The notes beneath the pieces are model-generated. The model saw only the letters and a list, made by a program, of their open reading frames with translations, did not search any database and was not told the origin of the DNA. A stretch of 64,000 nucleotides of DNA. It comes from Bacteroidota bacterium (GTDB lineage Bacteria; Bacteroidota; Bacteroidia; Chitinophagales; Chitinophagaceae). The position numbers and the translations under genes were made by a program. Each line of letters starts with the position of its first letter. Positions within the stretch are counted from its first letter, which is position 1. The stretch is from the NCBI GenBank assembly GCA_022708055.1, contig JAKIZK010000002.1, positions 40,119 to 104,118 of the forward strand. The letters run 5' to 3'. Positions 36,361-46,054 of the stretch are shown in pieces.

Positions 36361-38517
36361 TTAATAATTATTGGTACCCGAAGTACGTTTGTCATTTATC
36401 GTTGCGCTTTTCTTCAATACCTGCAAGGGTATAAAGGCTGCCTGTCCGGCTTGTTGCTTACGATAGTCTTCTACATTTGCACCCGTACTGCTGGCACTTA
36501 CATTTTCTACCTGTATGCCATATACGCCATATTCGCCTACTACCAACTGTGGAAATATTTTTCCTTTGTTTGAAGGATTAAAAATTACACCAAAAGCTTT
36601 GGGATCATAAGGCATATCTGCTTGCGGATTACCCGATGTCATTCTTAAACTATCTATGGTTTGTACCGGTTTGTCTAATAATGCAGAAACAGGACCTAAG
36701 CTAGTTATATTACCTGCTTTTTGTTTGAGTTGCTCTCCTATTTTTTTGTGACGCAACATCGTTTCAATGCTTGGCCTTACACTTGCAATAGACTGTGTTC
36801 CTTCTTTGTTTATTGCAGTTACTACCGCTACTACCCAGTTATTATCTACTTCTGCCGGCTTTAATACTTCGCCCAGACTGGCAGCATATATATCTCTTAC
36901 AAACTGTCTTGAAAAACCCTGAATACCGGTAATGCTACCATCCATTTTTTTGATGTTGACTCCTATTGCTTTATTATATCCTTTAGGCTTTAAAGTTTTT
37001 TGGAAAACATCGTCAAATGATTTTGCATCTTTTATGCTGCCCGCAAATTCGTTTGCAGCCTGCAATGCAGAATCAACTGTTGCCTGACTGGCAATAATGG
37101 TTTTGCCCAGATAAGCAATTTTATAATTTGTCTGTGGTTTTATATAAGACATGATGTCAATATAATGATAACCAAAACTGGTTTTCACTACTTTCTTTTG
37201 ACCGGGTTTTCCATCGTATAAAATAAATTGTCCAAACTCTTTTGCAAAACCACCCGAGTTCATGCCGGTTTGTACGCTAAAGGCATCAAAAGTCATTTCT
37301 CCGTTTTGTGCACGGCTGCCATCGCTGGCGGGGTTGTATTTGTTTACCATATCCGCCCAGGAAGCACCACCTTCAATTGCGCGTTTTATGCTGTCAATTT
37401 TTTGCAGTGCAATACTATCAGGAAAACCGCCTTGTGCTACATCTGTACTTACCAATACGTGGCGGCACTTGATAGAATCGGGCAACACTTTTGAATCAAT
37501 ATATTTTGCCATAACATAACTACCGCCTTCCAGATAAGGGCCAAACACACCATTTTGGGGAAGACGGGTTATACTGTCTTTAAAGATGGGCGACAATTGT
37601 GCCGGCGGCGCATATACATCTTGATAATCGCTTCCGTTGCGCTGCAAGAAAAGTGCAATTTCGTGTGTTGTGTCAAATTCCGGTTTTAAAACCGATAGTT
37701 CATTTTTAATAGTCAAAGAATCGGAACCGGTAGGTTGTGCACTAAAAACAACAAAGTTGATTTCTCTGGTGGCTTCCTGCTTGTAAGCATCTTTATGCGC
37801 ATTGATGTAATCTGCTATTTCTTTATCAGAAATTTTTATCGTGGTATCACGAAACAAAGAATCTGAATTGTAAAGCGATTTTACAACCGCCACTTTCGCC
37901 ATCTGGCTGTTATCACTTATTTGTTTTTCGGCAAGCCAACGGGGTGTATTGGCGCTGCTGGTAAACAGTCCCTGGTATTTTTCACGAACACGCTGAAATA
38001 CCAACTGCTCCATATATCGCTTCAACTGCTCTCGCTGCTCGGGAGTGGTTTGTGTGCTTTTTAAATATTGCTCAATATTCTTTTTTGCAAGTGCGGGATC
38101 ATATACTCCGTTTTCGCCTGTGCCGGCACTTTTAAAATCCTGAGGTGCGTTTTCGCCAAAGAAAACATCGCCCCTTTCTTTTTTACCTACTTCTATCCCC
38201 AGTTTACTTGCTTCTGCTTCTACAAGCGAACGATCAATCATTTGATCCCACACACTGTTTACCAAATTTTGTCTGAAAGCAGGATCTACAGGATAACCCT
38301 GACGCTCATAGCTACTTACATTCATTTCAATCTCTTGCTCAAAATCGGTGGCGCTAATAGCTCTTCCATTTACGCTACCTACCGACTTTGAACGGCTGAC
38401 AGAACCAGCACCTTTTCCGGCAAAGCGATCCATTAGAATAAAACCTACCAGCGATAATGCAATAAGGGCGATTGATACCTTCGCATATTTGTCCCTTATA
38501 TCTTGAATAATAGACAT
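36361..38517 (-). CDS. PpiD/SurA-like periplasmic peptidyl-prolyl isomerase
   Basis: 718 residues from ATG 38517. An upstream ATG at 38544 overlaps the promoter and is rejected. One membrane anchor follows a short cytoplasmic start (MSIIQDIRDKYAKVSIALIA, LSLVGFILM). A SurA-N-type helical domain (EQEIEMNVSSYERQGYPVDP) precedes a parvulin domain (SIKCRHVLVSTDV, then FGYHYIDIMSY) and a second degenerate isomerase-like part. It would assist folding of outer-membrane and secreted proteins. Monocistronic. Confidence 0.88.
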   Translation of the reverse strand: MSIIQDIRDKYAKVSIALIALSLVGFILMDRFAGKGAGSVSRSKSVGSVNGRAISATDFEQEIEMNVSSYERQGYPVDPAFRQNLVNSVWDQMIDRSLVEAEASKLGIEVGKKERGDVFFGENAPQDFKSAGTGENGVYDPALAKKNIEQYLKSTQTTPEQREQLKRYMEQLVFQRVREKYQGLFTSSANTPRWLAEKQISDNSQMAKVAVVKSLYNSDSLFRDTTIKISDKEIADYINAHKDAYKQEATREINFVVFSAQPTGSDSLTIKNELSVLKPEFDTTHEIALFLQRNGSDYQDVYAPPAQLSPIFKDSITRLPQNGVFGPYLEGGSYVMAKYIDSKVLPDSIKCRHVLVSTDVAQGGFPDSIALQKIDSIKRAIEGGASWADMVNKYNPASDGSRAQNGEMTFDAFSVQTGMNSGGFAKEFGQFILYDGKPGQKKVVKTSFGYHYIDIMSYIKPQTNYKIAYLGKTIIASQATVDSALQAANEFAGSIKDAKSFDDVFQKTLKPKGYNKAIGVNIKKMDGSITGIQGFSRQFVRDIYAASLGEVLKPAEVDNNWVVAVVTAINKEGTQSIASVRPSIETMLRHKKIGEQLKQKAGNITSLGPVSALLDKPVQTIDSLRMTSGNPQADMPYDPKAFGVIFNPSNKGKIFPQLVVGEYGVYGIQVENVSASSTGANVEDYRKQQAGQAAFIPLQVLKKSATINDKRTSGTNNY

Positions 38518-38541
38518 AGTGTACCCTGTTTTTAAGGACGG

Positions 38542-38549
38542 CAAAAATA
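38542..38549 (-). promoter_or_regulatory. -7 box of the PpiD-like gene
   Basis: Minus-strand TATTTTTG is a perfect TAnnTTTG. It overlaps the upstream ATG (38544) and places the transcript start near 38536, which supports the ATG at 38517. Confidence 0.5.
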
Positions 38550-38666
38550 GGGCTTTTGTGGATATACTGTGGGTAAAAACGGGTTTTAGTTATGCTTCAA
38601 ACAGGCCATTTTTCCACTTTTCTTACATAAAACTGAGCGGGCACTGCCACATTGCTTAATCTGTTG

Positions 38667-40859
38667 TTATTTTTTAGCCGCCTTACCTGGTTTTTTGGGA
38701 TGTACCAGCTTCATTTCATTTATTAAATGACCGGCTCCGGCATATTTATCTACAATAAAAAGTACATAACGAATGTCCACCATTATATTTCTACAAATGG
38801 CCGGATCGTAGTTGATGTCGCTCATCGTTCCTTCCCAAACACGATCAAAATTTAAACCCACCAGATTGCCCCAGGCATCTAAAGCCGGGCTGCCACTATT
38901 GCCTCCCGTAGTATGATTTTGCGCTATAAAACAAACCGGCATTTTTCCATTGGCTCCATATGGGCCATAGTCTTTGTTTTTATAAAGCTCACGAAGTTTT
39001 TCGGGCACGTCAAACTCATAATCTCCGGGTACATATTTTTCCATCACCCCATCCAGATAGGTGGTTATTTGATAATCCACTGCATCTCTGGCACGGTAGC
39101 CATTTACTTTTCCGTAAGTAACACGCAGGGTGCTGTTGGCATCGGGATAAAATGTTTTTTCTTTAAACACATCCATCTGCGCCTGCATATATTTTCTTTG
39201 AGTTTGATTGATACTCTCCTGCATTTCATTTAGGGTGGGCACTACTGTGCTGGTGTAATGATTTCTTAATTCATTAAAAAGTTGAAAAGCCAGACTATTG
39301 CTGTTTTCATTTACCCACTCATCGGCATTGGTTAATAATCCCTTCATGGTGATATCGCCCTGCTGCGAAAGGCTTTTTAAACTATAAACATCATCTGCTA
39401 ATGCTGCAATATTATTTTTATACAGTTCTATTTTTTTTTGCAAAAAAGGAGCAATAAATTCTTGCAGTTGATTGTTTACAAAATTTTCCATCAAAACAAT
39501 AAAAAGTTGTTTATCTACTGCAGGACTATACTCTTTATATATATCCTGTAATCTGTCCACCACCTTAGGAACCGCATCTGCAAATGCCGCAGCTCCATTT
39601 TTTTCTTTAATATTTTGAAGGCTGTTGATTTGGTTTACAATTGTAAATGCCTCAATACGGCCCATGGTTTCATTAAAATAATCACGAGCCAGGCTGTACT
39701 TCGACTGTTCATTATAAGCTCTGTCAAAATAAGCAAAGAGGTTTCCATACTTTGCATTCCACTCGGGATTGGCGGCTATTCTTCTTTGAAAGTCGGTTTC
39801 ATATGCCCTTTTCTTCGCTACCGCATTCGATACGGTGAGGCCCAGCACTTCGCCCTTCCATTTTTTATAAGAATTTTCTACGCCTGCATATTTTGATGCA
39901 TACATAATTTTTATTTGTTCATCCTTGCGCATAAAACTATTAAGTACGCCCAACGCTTTTTCACGAATGGCAATTTTTGCCGGGTCGCTTATCGTTCTGA
40001 TTTGCTCTACTGCGGTTGAATATAAATATTCATTGGTACGACCCGGAAAACCAAATACCATCGTAAAATCATTTTGCGCTACACCATCCAGCGAAATGCT
40101 TAATGAACGCTTAGGTACATAGGGCACATTATCGGGCGAATAATCGGCTGGTTTATTATCCTTACCGGCATAAATGCGAAACATGGAAAAATCTCCGGTA
40201 TGGCGTGGCCACATCCAGTTATCTGTATCTTTTCCAAAATTGCCAATAGCCGCAGGGGGAGCGCCTACCAGTCTTACATCATTATAGGTTTCGGTAATAA
40301 ACATATAATATTGATTACCTTCAAAAAATCCTCGAACAAAACTTTTCTGATAGCTTTCTTTTTTTGCATTCTTATTTATTAATGCAATGTTTCTATCAAT
40401 CTGCGCCTGTCTGTCTTTTTCGTTGAGCGATGCATCTACACCTGCCAATGCCCGCTTACTCACATCCTCTATTCGCACAATAAACGTTACAAACAAACCC
40501 GGGTTTTTCAATTCTTCCTTATTATCTTTTGCCCAATATCCATCCCGTATATAATTATTTTCAAGCGAAGAATGATTTTGTACAGCATCAAATCCACAAT
40601 GATGATTGGTAAGTACCAACCCTTTATCTGATATAATTTCTCCGGTACAAAAACCGCCAAAGCTTACAATCGCGTCTTTCAGGCTTCCTTTATTTATATT
40701 ATATATATCGGAAGCACTTATCTTCATCCCCAGACTTTTCATTTGTTTTTCATTCAGTTTTTCCAGCAGTAGTGGCAGCCACATACCCTCATCGGCTTTT
40801 GTAAAAATGGAAATAAAAGGAAGGGTGAGTACCAGCAGCAGGTGTTTGATATATTTCAT
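38667..40859 (-). CDS. S46 family dipeptidyl-peptidase, DPP11-like
   Basis: 730 residues with a signal peptide (MKYIKHLLLVLTLPFISIFT, KADEG). The serine-protease core has the His motif VLTNHHCGFDAVQNHSS (residues 82-98) and the nucleophile motif TGGNSGSPALD with Ser655. Residue 673 in FDRVWEG is Arg; Arg at this position is known to mark Asp/Glu-specific DPP11, while Gly marks DPP7. The enzyme would release acidic dipeptides from peptides in the periplasm. S46 peptidases serve amino-acid nutrition in this phylum. Confidence 0.92.
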   Translation of the reverse strand: MKYIKHLLLVLTLPFISIFTKADEGMWLPLLLEKLNEKQMKSLGMKISASDIYNINKGSLKDAIVSFGGFCTGEIISDKGLVLTNHHCGFDAVQNHSSLENNYIRDGYWAKDNKEELKNPGLFVTFIVRIEDVSKRALAGVDASLNEKDRQAQIDRNIALINKNAKKESYQKSFVRGFFEGNQYYMFITETYNDVRLVGAPPAAIGNFGKDTDNWMWPRHTGDFSMFRIYAGKDNKPADYSPDNVPYVPKRSLSISLDGVAQNDFTMVFGFPGRTNEYLYSTAVEQIRTISDPAKIAIREKALGVLNSFMRKDEQIKIMYASKYAGVENSYKKWKGEVLGLTVSNAVAKKRAYETDFQRRIAANPEWNAKYGNLFAYFDRAYNEQSKYSLARDYFNETMGRIEAFTIVNQINSLQNIKEKNGAAAFADAVPKVVDRLQDIYKEYSPAVDKQLFIVLMENFVNNQLQEFIAPFLQKKIELYKNNIAALADDVYSLKSLSQQGDITMKGLLTNADEWVNENSNSLAFQLFNELRNHYTSTVVPTLNEMQESINQTQRKYMQAQMDVFKEKTFYPDANSTLRVTYGKVNGYRARDAVDYQITTYLDGVMEKYVPGDYEFDVPEKLRELYKNKDYGPYGANGKMPVCFIAQNHTTGGNSGSPALDAWGNLVGLNFDRVWEGTMSDINYDPAICRNIMVDIRYVLFIVDKYAGAGHLINEMKLVHPKKPGKAAKK

Positions 40860-41004
40860 ACTTAGTTCTTTTTTTGTTGAACAGATTAATCAAAAAATAA
40901 TGCGGGCTTAAAAATACGGCTTTCTTTTTAGCTGTTTTATGATGTTATTTGAATAGGCATTCAAACAATTTCTCCACTTTGCATTGTTGACAGACAAAAA
41001 ATAT

Positions 41005-41360
41005 TGTGGATAACCATTTGTGAAACGTGGATATGAAACTGAAAGATTGGATAGCATATTTTATGTTGGGCTTTGGGTTTATGAAAATTGTCATTAGCCT
41101 CTTAATTATACCACCAATATTCACATAGTCAGCCTAAAAAACTTATTCAGAAATATCTATTTAGTTTATACACAATCGTGTGGAAAGCATGCTGAAACCC
41201 TTACTCCTGCTCATTTGTACCCTGTGGATTAAACAGATTAATATGTGGATTTTGATAAAAGATTAATTTTGTAAAAATGTTTATCCACTAATTCACAGGC
41301 ATAATAATAATATACTCTTTTTTTAAAAATATATATTAATAATATTATTGTATTAATAAG
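41005..41360. other. oriC: Candidate replication origin: DnaA-box cluster beside an A/T-only stretch
   Basis: The 571-base gap between the S46 and nadA genes holds a perfect DnaA box TGTGGATAA (41005-41013), two single-mismatch boxes, TGTGGATTA (41223-41231) and TTATCCACT (41281-41289), and weaker ones at 41026, 41179 and 41244. They lead into an A/T-rich segment (41300-41358), ending AATAATATTATTGTATTAAT, suited to unwinding. Only a 31-codon frame lies inside. dnaA is not in the window, which is common in this phylum. Confidence 0.5.
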
Positions 41361-41430
41361 GGCGGCTGAAAAAAATCATTTGAAAGTTTTGAAAGATGAC
41401 GGAATATTGCCGCAAGAAAAAATATAGACT

Positions 41431-42441
41431 ATGAGCACGGCAGCATTTGATACGGCAGTAAAAAATTTGGAAACAAAAGGTTTTCTGGATATAGAACTGG
41501 ATCCTACACTGGATTTGTTTAGTGAAATTGAAAAACTGAAAAAAGAAAAAAATGCAGTGTTGCTGGCGCATTATTACCAGGAGCCGGATATACAGGATGT
41601 GGCTGATTATATTGGCGATAGTCTGGGTTTGGCCCAGCAGGCCGAAAAAACAAAGGCGGATATGATTGTTTTTGCCGGTGTGCATTTTATGGCCGAGACT
41701 GCAAAGATTTTAAACCCAAATAAAAAAGTTTTATTGCCCGACTTGAATGCCGGATGTTCGTTGAGTGATAGTTGTCCGCCGGCCTTGTTTAAAAAATTTA
41801 AGGAACAGCATCCCGATCATAAAGTAGTGAGTTATATCAACTGCAGTGCGGGCATTAAAGCACTGAGTGATGTAATATGCACGAGCAGCAATGCAAAATA
41901 TATTGTAGAAAGTTTTCCTAAAGAGCAGCCACTCATATTTGCGCCGGATAGAAATTTGGGTGCATACATTAGCAAAACAACGGGACGGGATATGGTGTTG
42001 TGGAATGGAGCTTGTATGGTACACGAAATATTTAGTCTTGAAAAAATAACCAAATTAAAAGTTCGCCATCCGGAAGCCAAGTTGATAGCACATCCTGAAT
42101 GTGAAGAGCCTGTGTTGAGGTTAGCTGATTACATTGGCAGTACAACCGGGCTTTTAAAATACACACAAACTGATGACACGCAGTCATACATAGTAGCTAC
42201 CGAAACCGGCATATTGCATCAAATGATGAAAGCCAGTCCGCACAAAACATTTATACCCGCACCACCCAATAACAGCTGCGCCTGCAACGATTGCCCACAC
42301 ATGAAATTGAATACATTAGAAAAGTTATATCTATGTATGAAATATGAGCAGCCGGAAATATTGATGGAGGAATCATTAAGACAGGCAGCATTAAAGCCCA
42401 TCAAAAGAATGTTGGAGATCAGCAAACAGGCCGGAATATAA
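41431..42441 (+). CDS. nadA: Quinolinate synthase
   Basis: 336 residues. It condenses iminoaspartate with dihydroxyacetone phosphate to quinolinate in de novo NAD synthesis, using a [4Fe-4S] cluster. The triplicated fold begins [20 protein letters not shown]. Cluster Cys residues are Cys109 (LNAGCSLSD), Cys195 (WNGACMVHE) and one of Cys283/285/288 in CACNDCPHM, the CxxC-rich end of the NadA type. nadB and nadC are absent; nadD lies 10 kb away. The start follows the candidate origin. Confidence 0.95.
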   Translation: MSTAAFDTAVKNLETKGFLDIELDPTLDLFSEIEKLKKEKNAVLLAHYYQEPDIQDVADYIGDSLGLAQQAEKTKADMIVFAGVHFMAETAKILNPNKKVLLPDLNAGCSLSDSCPPALFKKFKEQHPDHKVVSYINCSAGIKALSDVICTSSNAKYIVESFPKEQPLIFAPDRNLGAYISKTTGRDMVLWNGACMVHEIFSLEKITKLKVRHPEAKLIAHPECEEPVLRLADYIGSTTGLLKYTQTDDTQSYIVATETGILHQMMKASPHKTFIPAPPNNSCACNDCPHMKLNTLEKLYLCMKYEQPEILMEESLRQAALKPIKRMLEISKQAGI

Positions 42442-42481
42442 TTTTGCATACCTGTCTATCAAATTGCATTTATATAAAATA

Positions 42482-42690
42482 TCTTTCGTGCCCATTCGTG
42501 TGCTTTCGTGACTTAAATATTTTTCGTGTGAATTCGTGGCAAAAATCTTTTCGTGGCAAACAAAAACGCCACAAAGTCACAAGGACACCAAGATTCACAA
42601 AGAGTCCTATTTGTGTTTTATTGAGACAAAGAAAATCTTTCGTGTCATTTCGTGTGATTCCGTGGCAAAAAACCTTTTCGTGTTCATTCT
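42482..42690. repeat. Class C repeat array (TTCGTGTGAATTCGTGGCAAAAA)
   Basis: The 298-base gap between nadA and the GT39 gene is mostly short units such as TTTCGTGACTT, TCGTGTGAATTCGTGGCAAA and CTTTCGTGTCATTTCGTGTG, with a middle part in opposite orientation (GCCACAAAGTCACAAGGACA). The same family, in reverse, fills 63380-63640. Confidence 0.8.
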
Positions 42691-42739
42691 CATCGCTAAT
42701 GCGTGAACTGTTGACAATAAATTTAATAGACCCTTCTCA

Positions 42740-44263
42740 ATGACCAAAAAGACAACAATTTTATTAGGTTTCATTGGACTTAAATTTTTGCTGCAATTTT
42801 TATTGTTAAGCAGCGTGTATGAATTGCAACGCGACGAATTTTTGCATCTTGACCAGGCAAATCATTTGGCTTGGGGATACCTTTCTGTACCACCGCTTAC
42901 TTCCTGGACTTCATATATTATTCAACTACTCGGCAATTCAATTTTTTGGATTAAGTTTTTCCCGGCCCTGTATGGCGCATTGACAATTTTTATAGTTTGG
43001 AAAGCAATAGAAGATTTAAATGGAAACCTGTTTGCATTGATATTAGGGGCAACTTGTGTTTTATTTTCTTCATTATTGCGAACAAACATATTGTATCAAC
43101 CCAATTCTTTAGATGTATTAAGTTGGACTGTTTTATACTTTATATTAATTAAATATATCAAAACGGAAGATTTAAAATGGCTGTATGTAGGAGCCATTGC
43201 ATTTGCCATTGGGTTTTTGAATAAATACAACATTGTCTTTCTCTTAATTGGTGTTTTTCCTTCTTTATTGATCACAAAACACAGGAAAATATTTTTAAGA
43301 CCCGGTTTATATTTAGCAATTTTAATGGGCTTGATTTTTATTTTGCCTAATCTTGTTTGGCAGTTCAATAATCATTTCCCTGTCTTTTACCACTTAAAAG
43401 AATTGAAACAAACTCAATTAGTAAATGTAAATAGATTTGATTTTTTGAAAAATCAGCTGCTCTTCTTTATCGGCTCATTAATTGTAATTTTTTCATCCTT
43501 TTATGCATTGCTTTTTTATAAACCTTTCCAAAAATATAGGCTTTTCTTTTTTTCTATTCTCTTTACATTAATAGCCTTTCTTTACTTTCATGCTAAAGAT
43601 TATTACGCCATTGGCATTTATCCTATTTACATAGCCTTTGGTTCTGTTTTTCTTTCAGATGTTTTAAAAGACGGGTGGAAAAAATATTTACAACCCATTG
43701 CAATTGCAGTTCCGCTACTTTTATTTATTCCAATTTATAATGTTGCATTTCCAAATAAAAGCCCGGAATACATTGTTCAACATTCAGAAAAATATAAAAA
43801 GCTTGGTTTGCTTCGTTGGGAAGATGGCAAAGACCATTTATTACCACAAGATTTTGCAGATATGCTTGGGTGGAAAGAATTGGCTTTAAAAGTGGATAGT
43901 GCTTATCTAAAGCTTACAAATAAGAATAAGACGCTAATTCTATGCGATAATTATGGACAGGCAGGGGCTATAAACTTTTATACAAAGCAAAATCTAAAAG
44001 CGGTTTCATTCAATGCTGATTATTTGAATTGGTTTGATTTATCCAAAGAGTATGATAATTTAATTACCATAAAAGAAGTAAAAGGGGTAAATGTTGAGCT
44101 ACAAGAAACAGCTCCATTTTTTCAAAACGCAACGCTTGCAGGATTGATAACAAACCAATACGCAAGAGAATATGGGACAGGAATATTTGTTTTCACCGGA
44201 GCAAAAATTGACATTAGACAAAGAATTAAAAATACAATTGAAGAAAAGAAAAAATTCCACTAA
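42740..44263 (+). CDS. Glycosyltransferase family 39 (ArnT/PMT-like) membrane protein
   Basis: 507 residues with about ten hydrophobic helices. The first periplasmic loop has YELQRDEFLHLDQANHLAWG, in which the DE pair is the catalytic acid motif of GT39/GT83 enzymes, followed by YLSVPPLTSWTSYI. These enzymes move a sugar from a polyprenyl phosphate carrier to lipid A, protein or another acceptor on the outer face of the inner membrane. The substrate is unknown. The gene stands alone after a repeat array. Confidence 0.85.
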   Translation: MTKKTTILLGFIGLKFLLQFLLLSSVYELQRDEFLHLDQANHLAWGYLSVPPLTSWTSYIIQLLGNSIFWIKFFPALYGALTIFIVWKAIEDLNGNLFALILGATCVLFSSLLRTNILYQPNSLDVLSWTVLYFILIKYIKTEDLKWLYVGAIAFAIGFLNKYNIVFLLIGVFPSLLITKHRKIFLRPGLYLAILMGLIFILPNLVWQFNNHFPVFYHLKELKQTQLVNVNRFDFLKNQLLFFIGSLIVIFSSFYALLFYKPFQKYRLFFFSILFTLIAFLYFHAKDYYAIGIYPIYIAFGSVFLSDVLKDGWKKYLQPIAIAVPLLLFIPIYNVAFPNKSPEYIVQHSEKYKKLGLLRWEDGKDHLLPQDFADMLGWKELALKVDSAYLKLTNKNKTLILCDNYGQAGAINFYTKQNLKAVSFNADYLNWFDLSKEYDNLITIKEVKGVNVELQETAPFFQNATLAGLITNQYAREYGTGIFVFTGAKIDIRQRIKNTIEEKKKFH

Positions 44264-44344
44264 CAAGGGCTCTTATGTATATATCACCTAGAAAGTTTAT
44301 TTGAAAATTCTTTATTTTCTTTTGAAAGTAATTGATGAAGACAT

Positions 44345-45265
44345 TTACTCCCTTCTCTCCAAAAATATCTCTGCCATCATACACCTGACACTGCCGCCTT
44401 CGGTTGCTTCTATGGTGGGTACGCCTATAGGCAGCAGGTTTGAAAATTTTTCTAATTGTGTTTTTTGTGCTTCGCTTAATGATTGAAATGCGGCCTCACT
44501 CATAATAAGGATATTTTCTCCTGCTTTGTTTTTTACTTCCAGCATATTGCCGGCAAATACATTCATCTGCACCCGGCTGATAGGTACTATGCTGTGCCCG
44601 GTGGTTTCCAATAATTGCCGCACGGCTATCAGCTCCCATTCTTCTTCAATGGCCTCTTCGCACAATACACAAAAATTTTGTCCCAGAGCCATCATTACAT
44701 TGGTATGATAAATGGGTCGGCCTTGTGCATCGGTTGCTATAAATGCAATAGCTTGATATCCGTTTGCAGATGCAAATTTTTCAAGAACAGCAATATTGGT
44801 TCTTTCTGATATGGCTGCATAAATCATTTGATGATCGTGGTCTATTATCATACTGCCCGTGCCTTCCAGGTACCTTCCATCGGCTTCATACTCGCTCCAG
44901 TCTTGAAATTCTTTTACAATATAGTCGGCAGTTAATTGTTTTATGATTTCATCTCTTTTTTCATCCCGCCGGTTGGGAGCACACATAGGAAACACACACA
45001 GTTTTCCATCGGTCGAAGTGCTGAGCCAGTTGTTGGGAAATATTGCCGAAGGTTTGGGCGGCAGCGGGCTGTCGTCTATTACCAGCACTTCTATATTATG
45101 ACTACGCAGTGTGGCCACCATGTTGTCAAATTCCTGTAATGCTTTTTGTTGCAGCGTAGCAGCATCTGTTGATGAGGCAGATTGAAAATAATTATTCAAG
45201 GCTGTTTCTTCATTAAAACCAAATGCAGCAGGTCGTACCATTAATATTGCTGAAGCAGCGGGCAT
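44345..45265 (-). CDS. ctlX: Citrulline-utilisation hydrolase, arginine-deiminase fold
   Basis: 306 residues. Guanidine-modifying-enzyme fold with MVRPAAFGFNEETALNNYFQ at the start, FPNNWLSTSTDGKLCVFPM, the acidic motif YLEGTGSMIIDH, YHTNVMMALG and the catalytic Cys in the C-terminal EGGSVRCMMAEIF. This matches CtlX, an amidinotransferase/hydrolase family tied to citrulline or arginine use. The physiological substrate is inferred from the family. It heads a group with the pterin dehydratase gene 13 bases upstream on the same strand. Confidence 0.87.
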   Translation of the reverse strand: MPAASAILMVRPAAFGFNEETALNNYFQSASSTDAATLQQKALQEFDNMVATLRSHNIEVLVIDDSPLPPKPSAIFPNNWLSTSTDGKLCVFPMCAPNRRDEKRDEIIKQLTADYIVKEFQDWSEYEADGRYLEGTGSMIIDHDHQMIYAAISERTNIAVLEKFASANGYQAIAFIATDAQGRPIYHTNVMMALGQNFCVLCEEAIEEEWELIAVRQLLETTGHSIVPISRVQMNVFAGNMLEVKNKAGENILIMSEAAFQSLSEAQKTQLEKFSNLLPIGVPTIEATEGGSVRCMMAEIFLERRE

Positions 45266-45277
45266 TGTTAAAGTGTT

Positions 45278-45508
45278 TTATATTAATTGATCTATCGCTG
45301 CTGCCAGTTTCCTGTCTTTATCGGTTACCACATTACCGGCATCATGTGTGCTTAACCATATTTCTACGGTGTTCCACACATTGGTCCACAGAGGATGATG
45401 ATTCATTTTTTCTGCTTCCAGTGCTACACGTGTCATAAAGGCAAAGGCCGCACTAAAGTTTTCAAACTGAAATTTTTTGTATAGCTTATTGTCGGTTTCT
45501 GTCCACAT
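45278..45508 (-). CDS. 4a-hydroxytetrahydrobiopterin dehydratase (pterin carbinolamine dehydratase)
   Basis: 76 residues, slightly short for the family but complete. Core motif [20 protein letters not shown] followed by STHDAG contains the catalytic His residues. It dehydrates the 4a-carbinolamine of pterins after aromatic amino acid hydroxylation. No phenylalanine hydroxylase is in the window. It precedes ctlX and follows the IPExxxVDY gene, all on the minus strand. Confidence 0.9.
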   Translation of the reverse strand: MWTETDNKLYKKFQFENFSAAFAFMTRVALEAEKMNHHPLWTNVWNTVEIWLSTHDAGNVVTDKDRKLAAAIDQLI

Positions 45509-45525
45509 GGCAGGCTGTTTTTTAA

Positions 45526-45972
45526 TTACAACACAAGGTTTTCTTTGTTTTTTATTTTTTCATTGGTCAGCTCTACTACCAATTGTACTGCATTTATCGT
45601 TTTTATTTGTTGTATTATTTCCGGCAGCGATTCATCGGCAGCAGCTTCGCCTTTTAAGAGCCACAAAAAATCAAGATGTTTTAATTCGGGCAACAAATAT
45701 TCGCCATCGTTTTTGTTGTTATAAATAAAATGGGTCAGCTGTTTTGCCGGTTCTGTATATTCAAAAACAGAAAAATGATAATATCTTTTTTTCTTTAGTT
45801 TGATCTCCAACTCATGATTGGCACGAAAATTTTTTTGTGTATTGGCGTTTAGCTGCCAGCAAAACTGATAATCTTTTATGGGCGCCATAATGCCCAGTAG
45901 CCGGGTGTCTTCAAAAAAACCCTGAGTCAGTTCTTCATTATCCAATATCAATTTGGAAGCACGTTCTGCCAT
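45526..45972 (-). CDS. IPExxxVDY family protein
   Basis: 148 residues. The signature region reads [16 protein letters not shown], a conservative variant of IPExxxVDY, and the N-terminal half has [18 protein letters not shown]. The family is almost confined to Bacteroidota and has no known function. It is the first gene of a three-gene minus-strand run (with the pterin dehydratase and ctlX). Confidence 0.8.
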   Translation of the reverse strand: MAERASKLILDNEELTQGFFEDTRLLGIMAPIKDYQFCWQLNANTQKNFRANHELEIKLKKKRYYHFSVFEYTEPAKQLTHFIYNNKNDGEYLLPELKHLDFLWLLKGEAAADESLPEIIQQIKTINAVQLVVELTNEKIKNKENLVL

Positions 45973-46054
45973 AAAGTGAAGTTACAACTCTATTACATTA
46001 TTTTTTTTACATCGTCTGTACAAAAAATAAATGTGTAATATGATGCTGTGTTTT

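Noticed and set aside
41033..41128. 31-codon hydrophobic frame inside the candidate origin
   Set aside because: Too short, no promoter or terminator, and it overlaps DnaA-box-like sites.
42444..42743. 99-codon plus-strand frame after nadA
   Set aside because: It consists of class C repeat translation and runs into the GT39 start.
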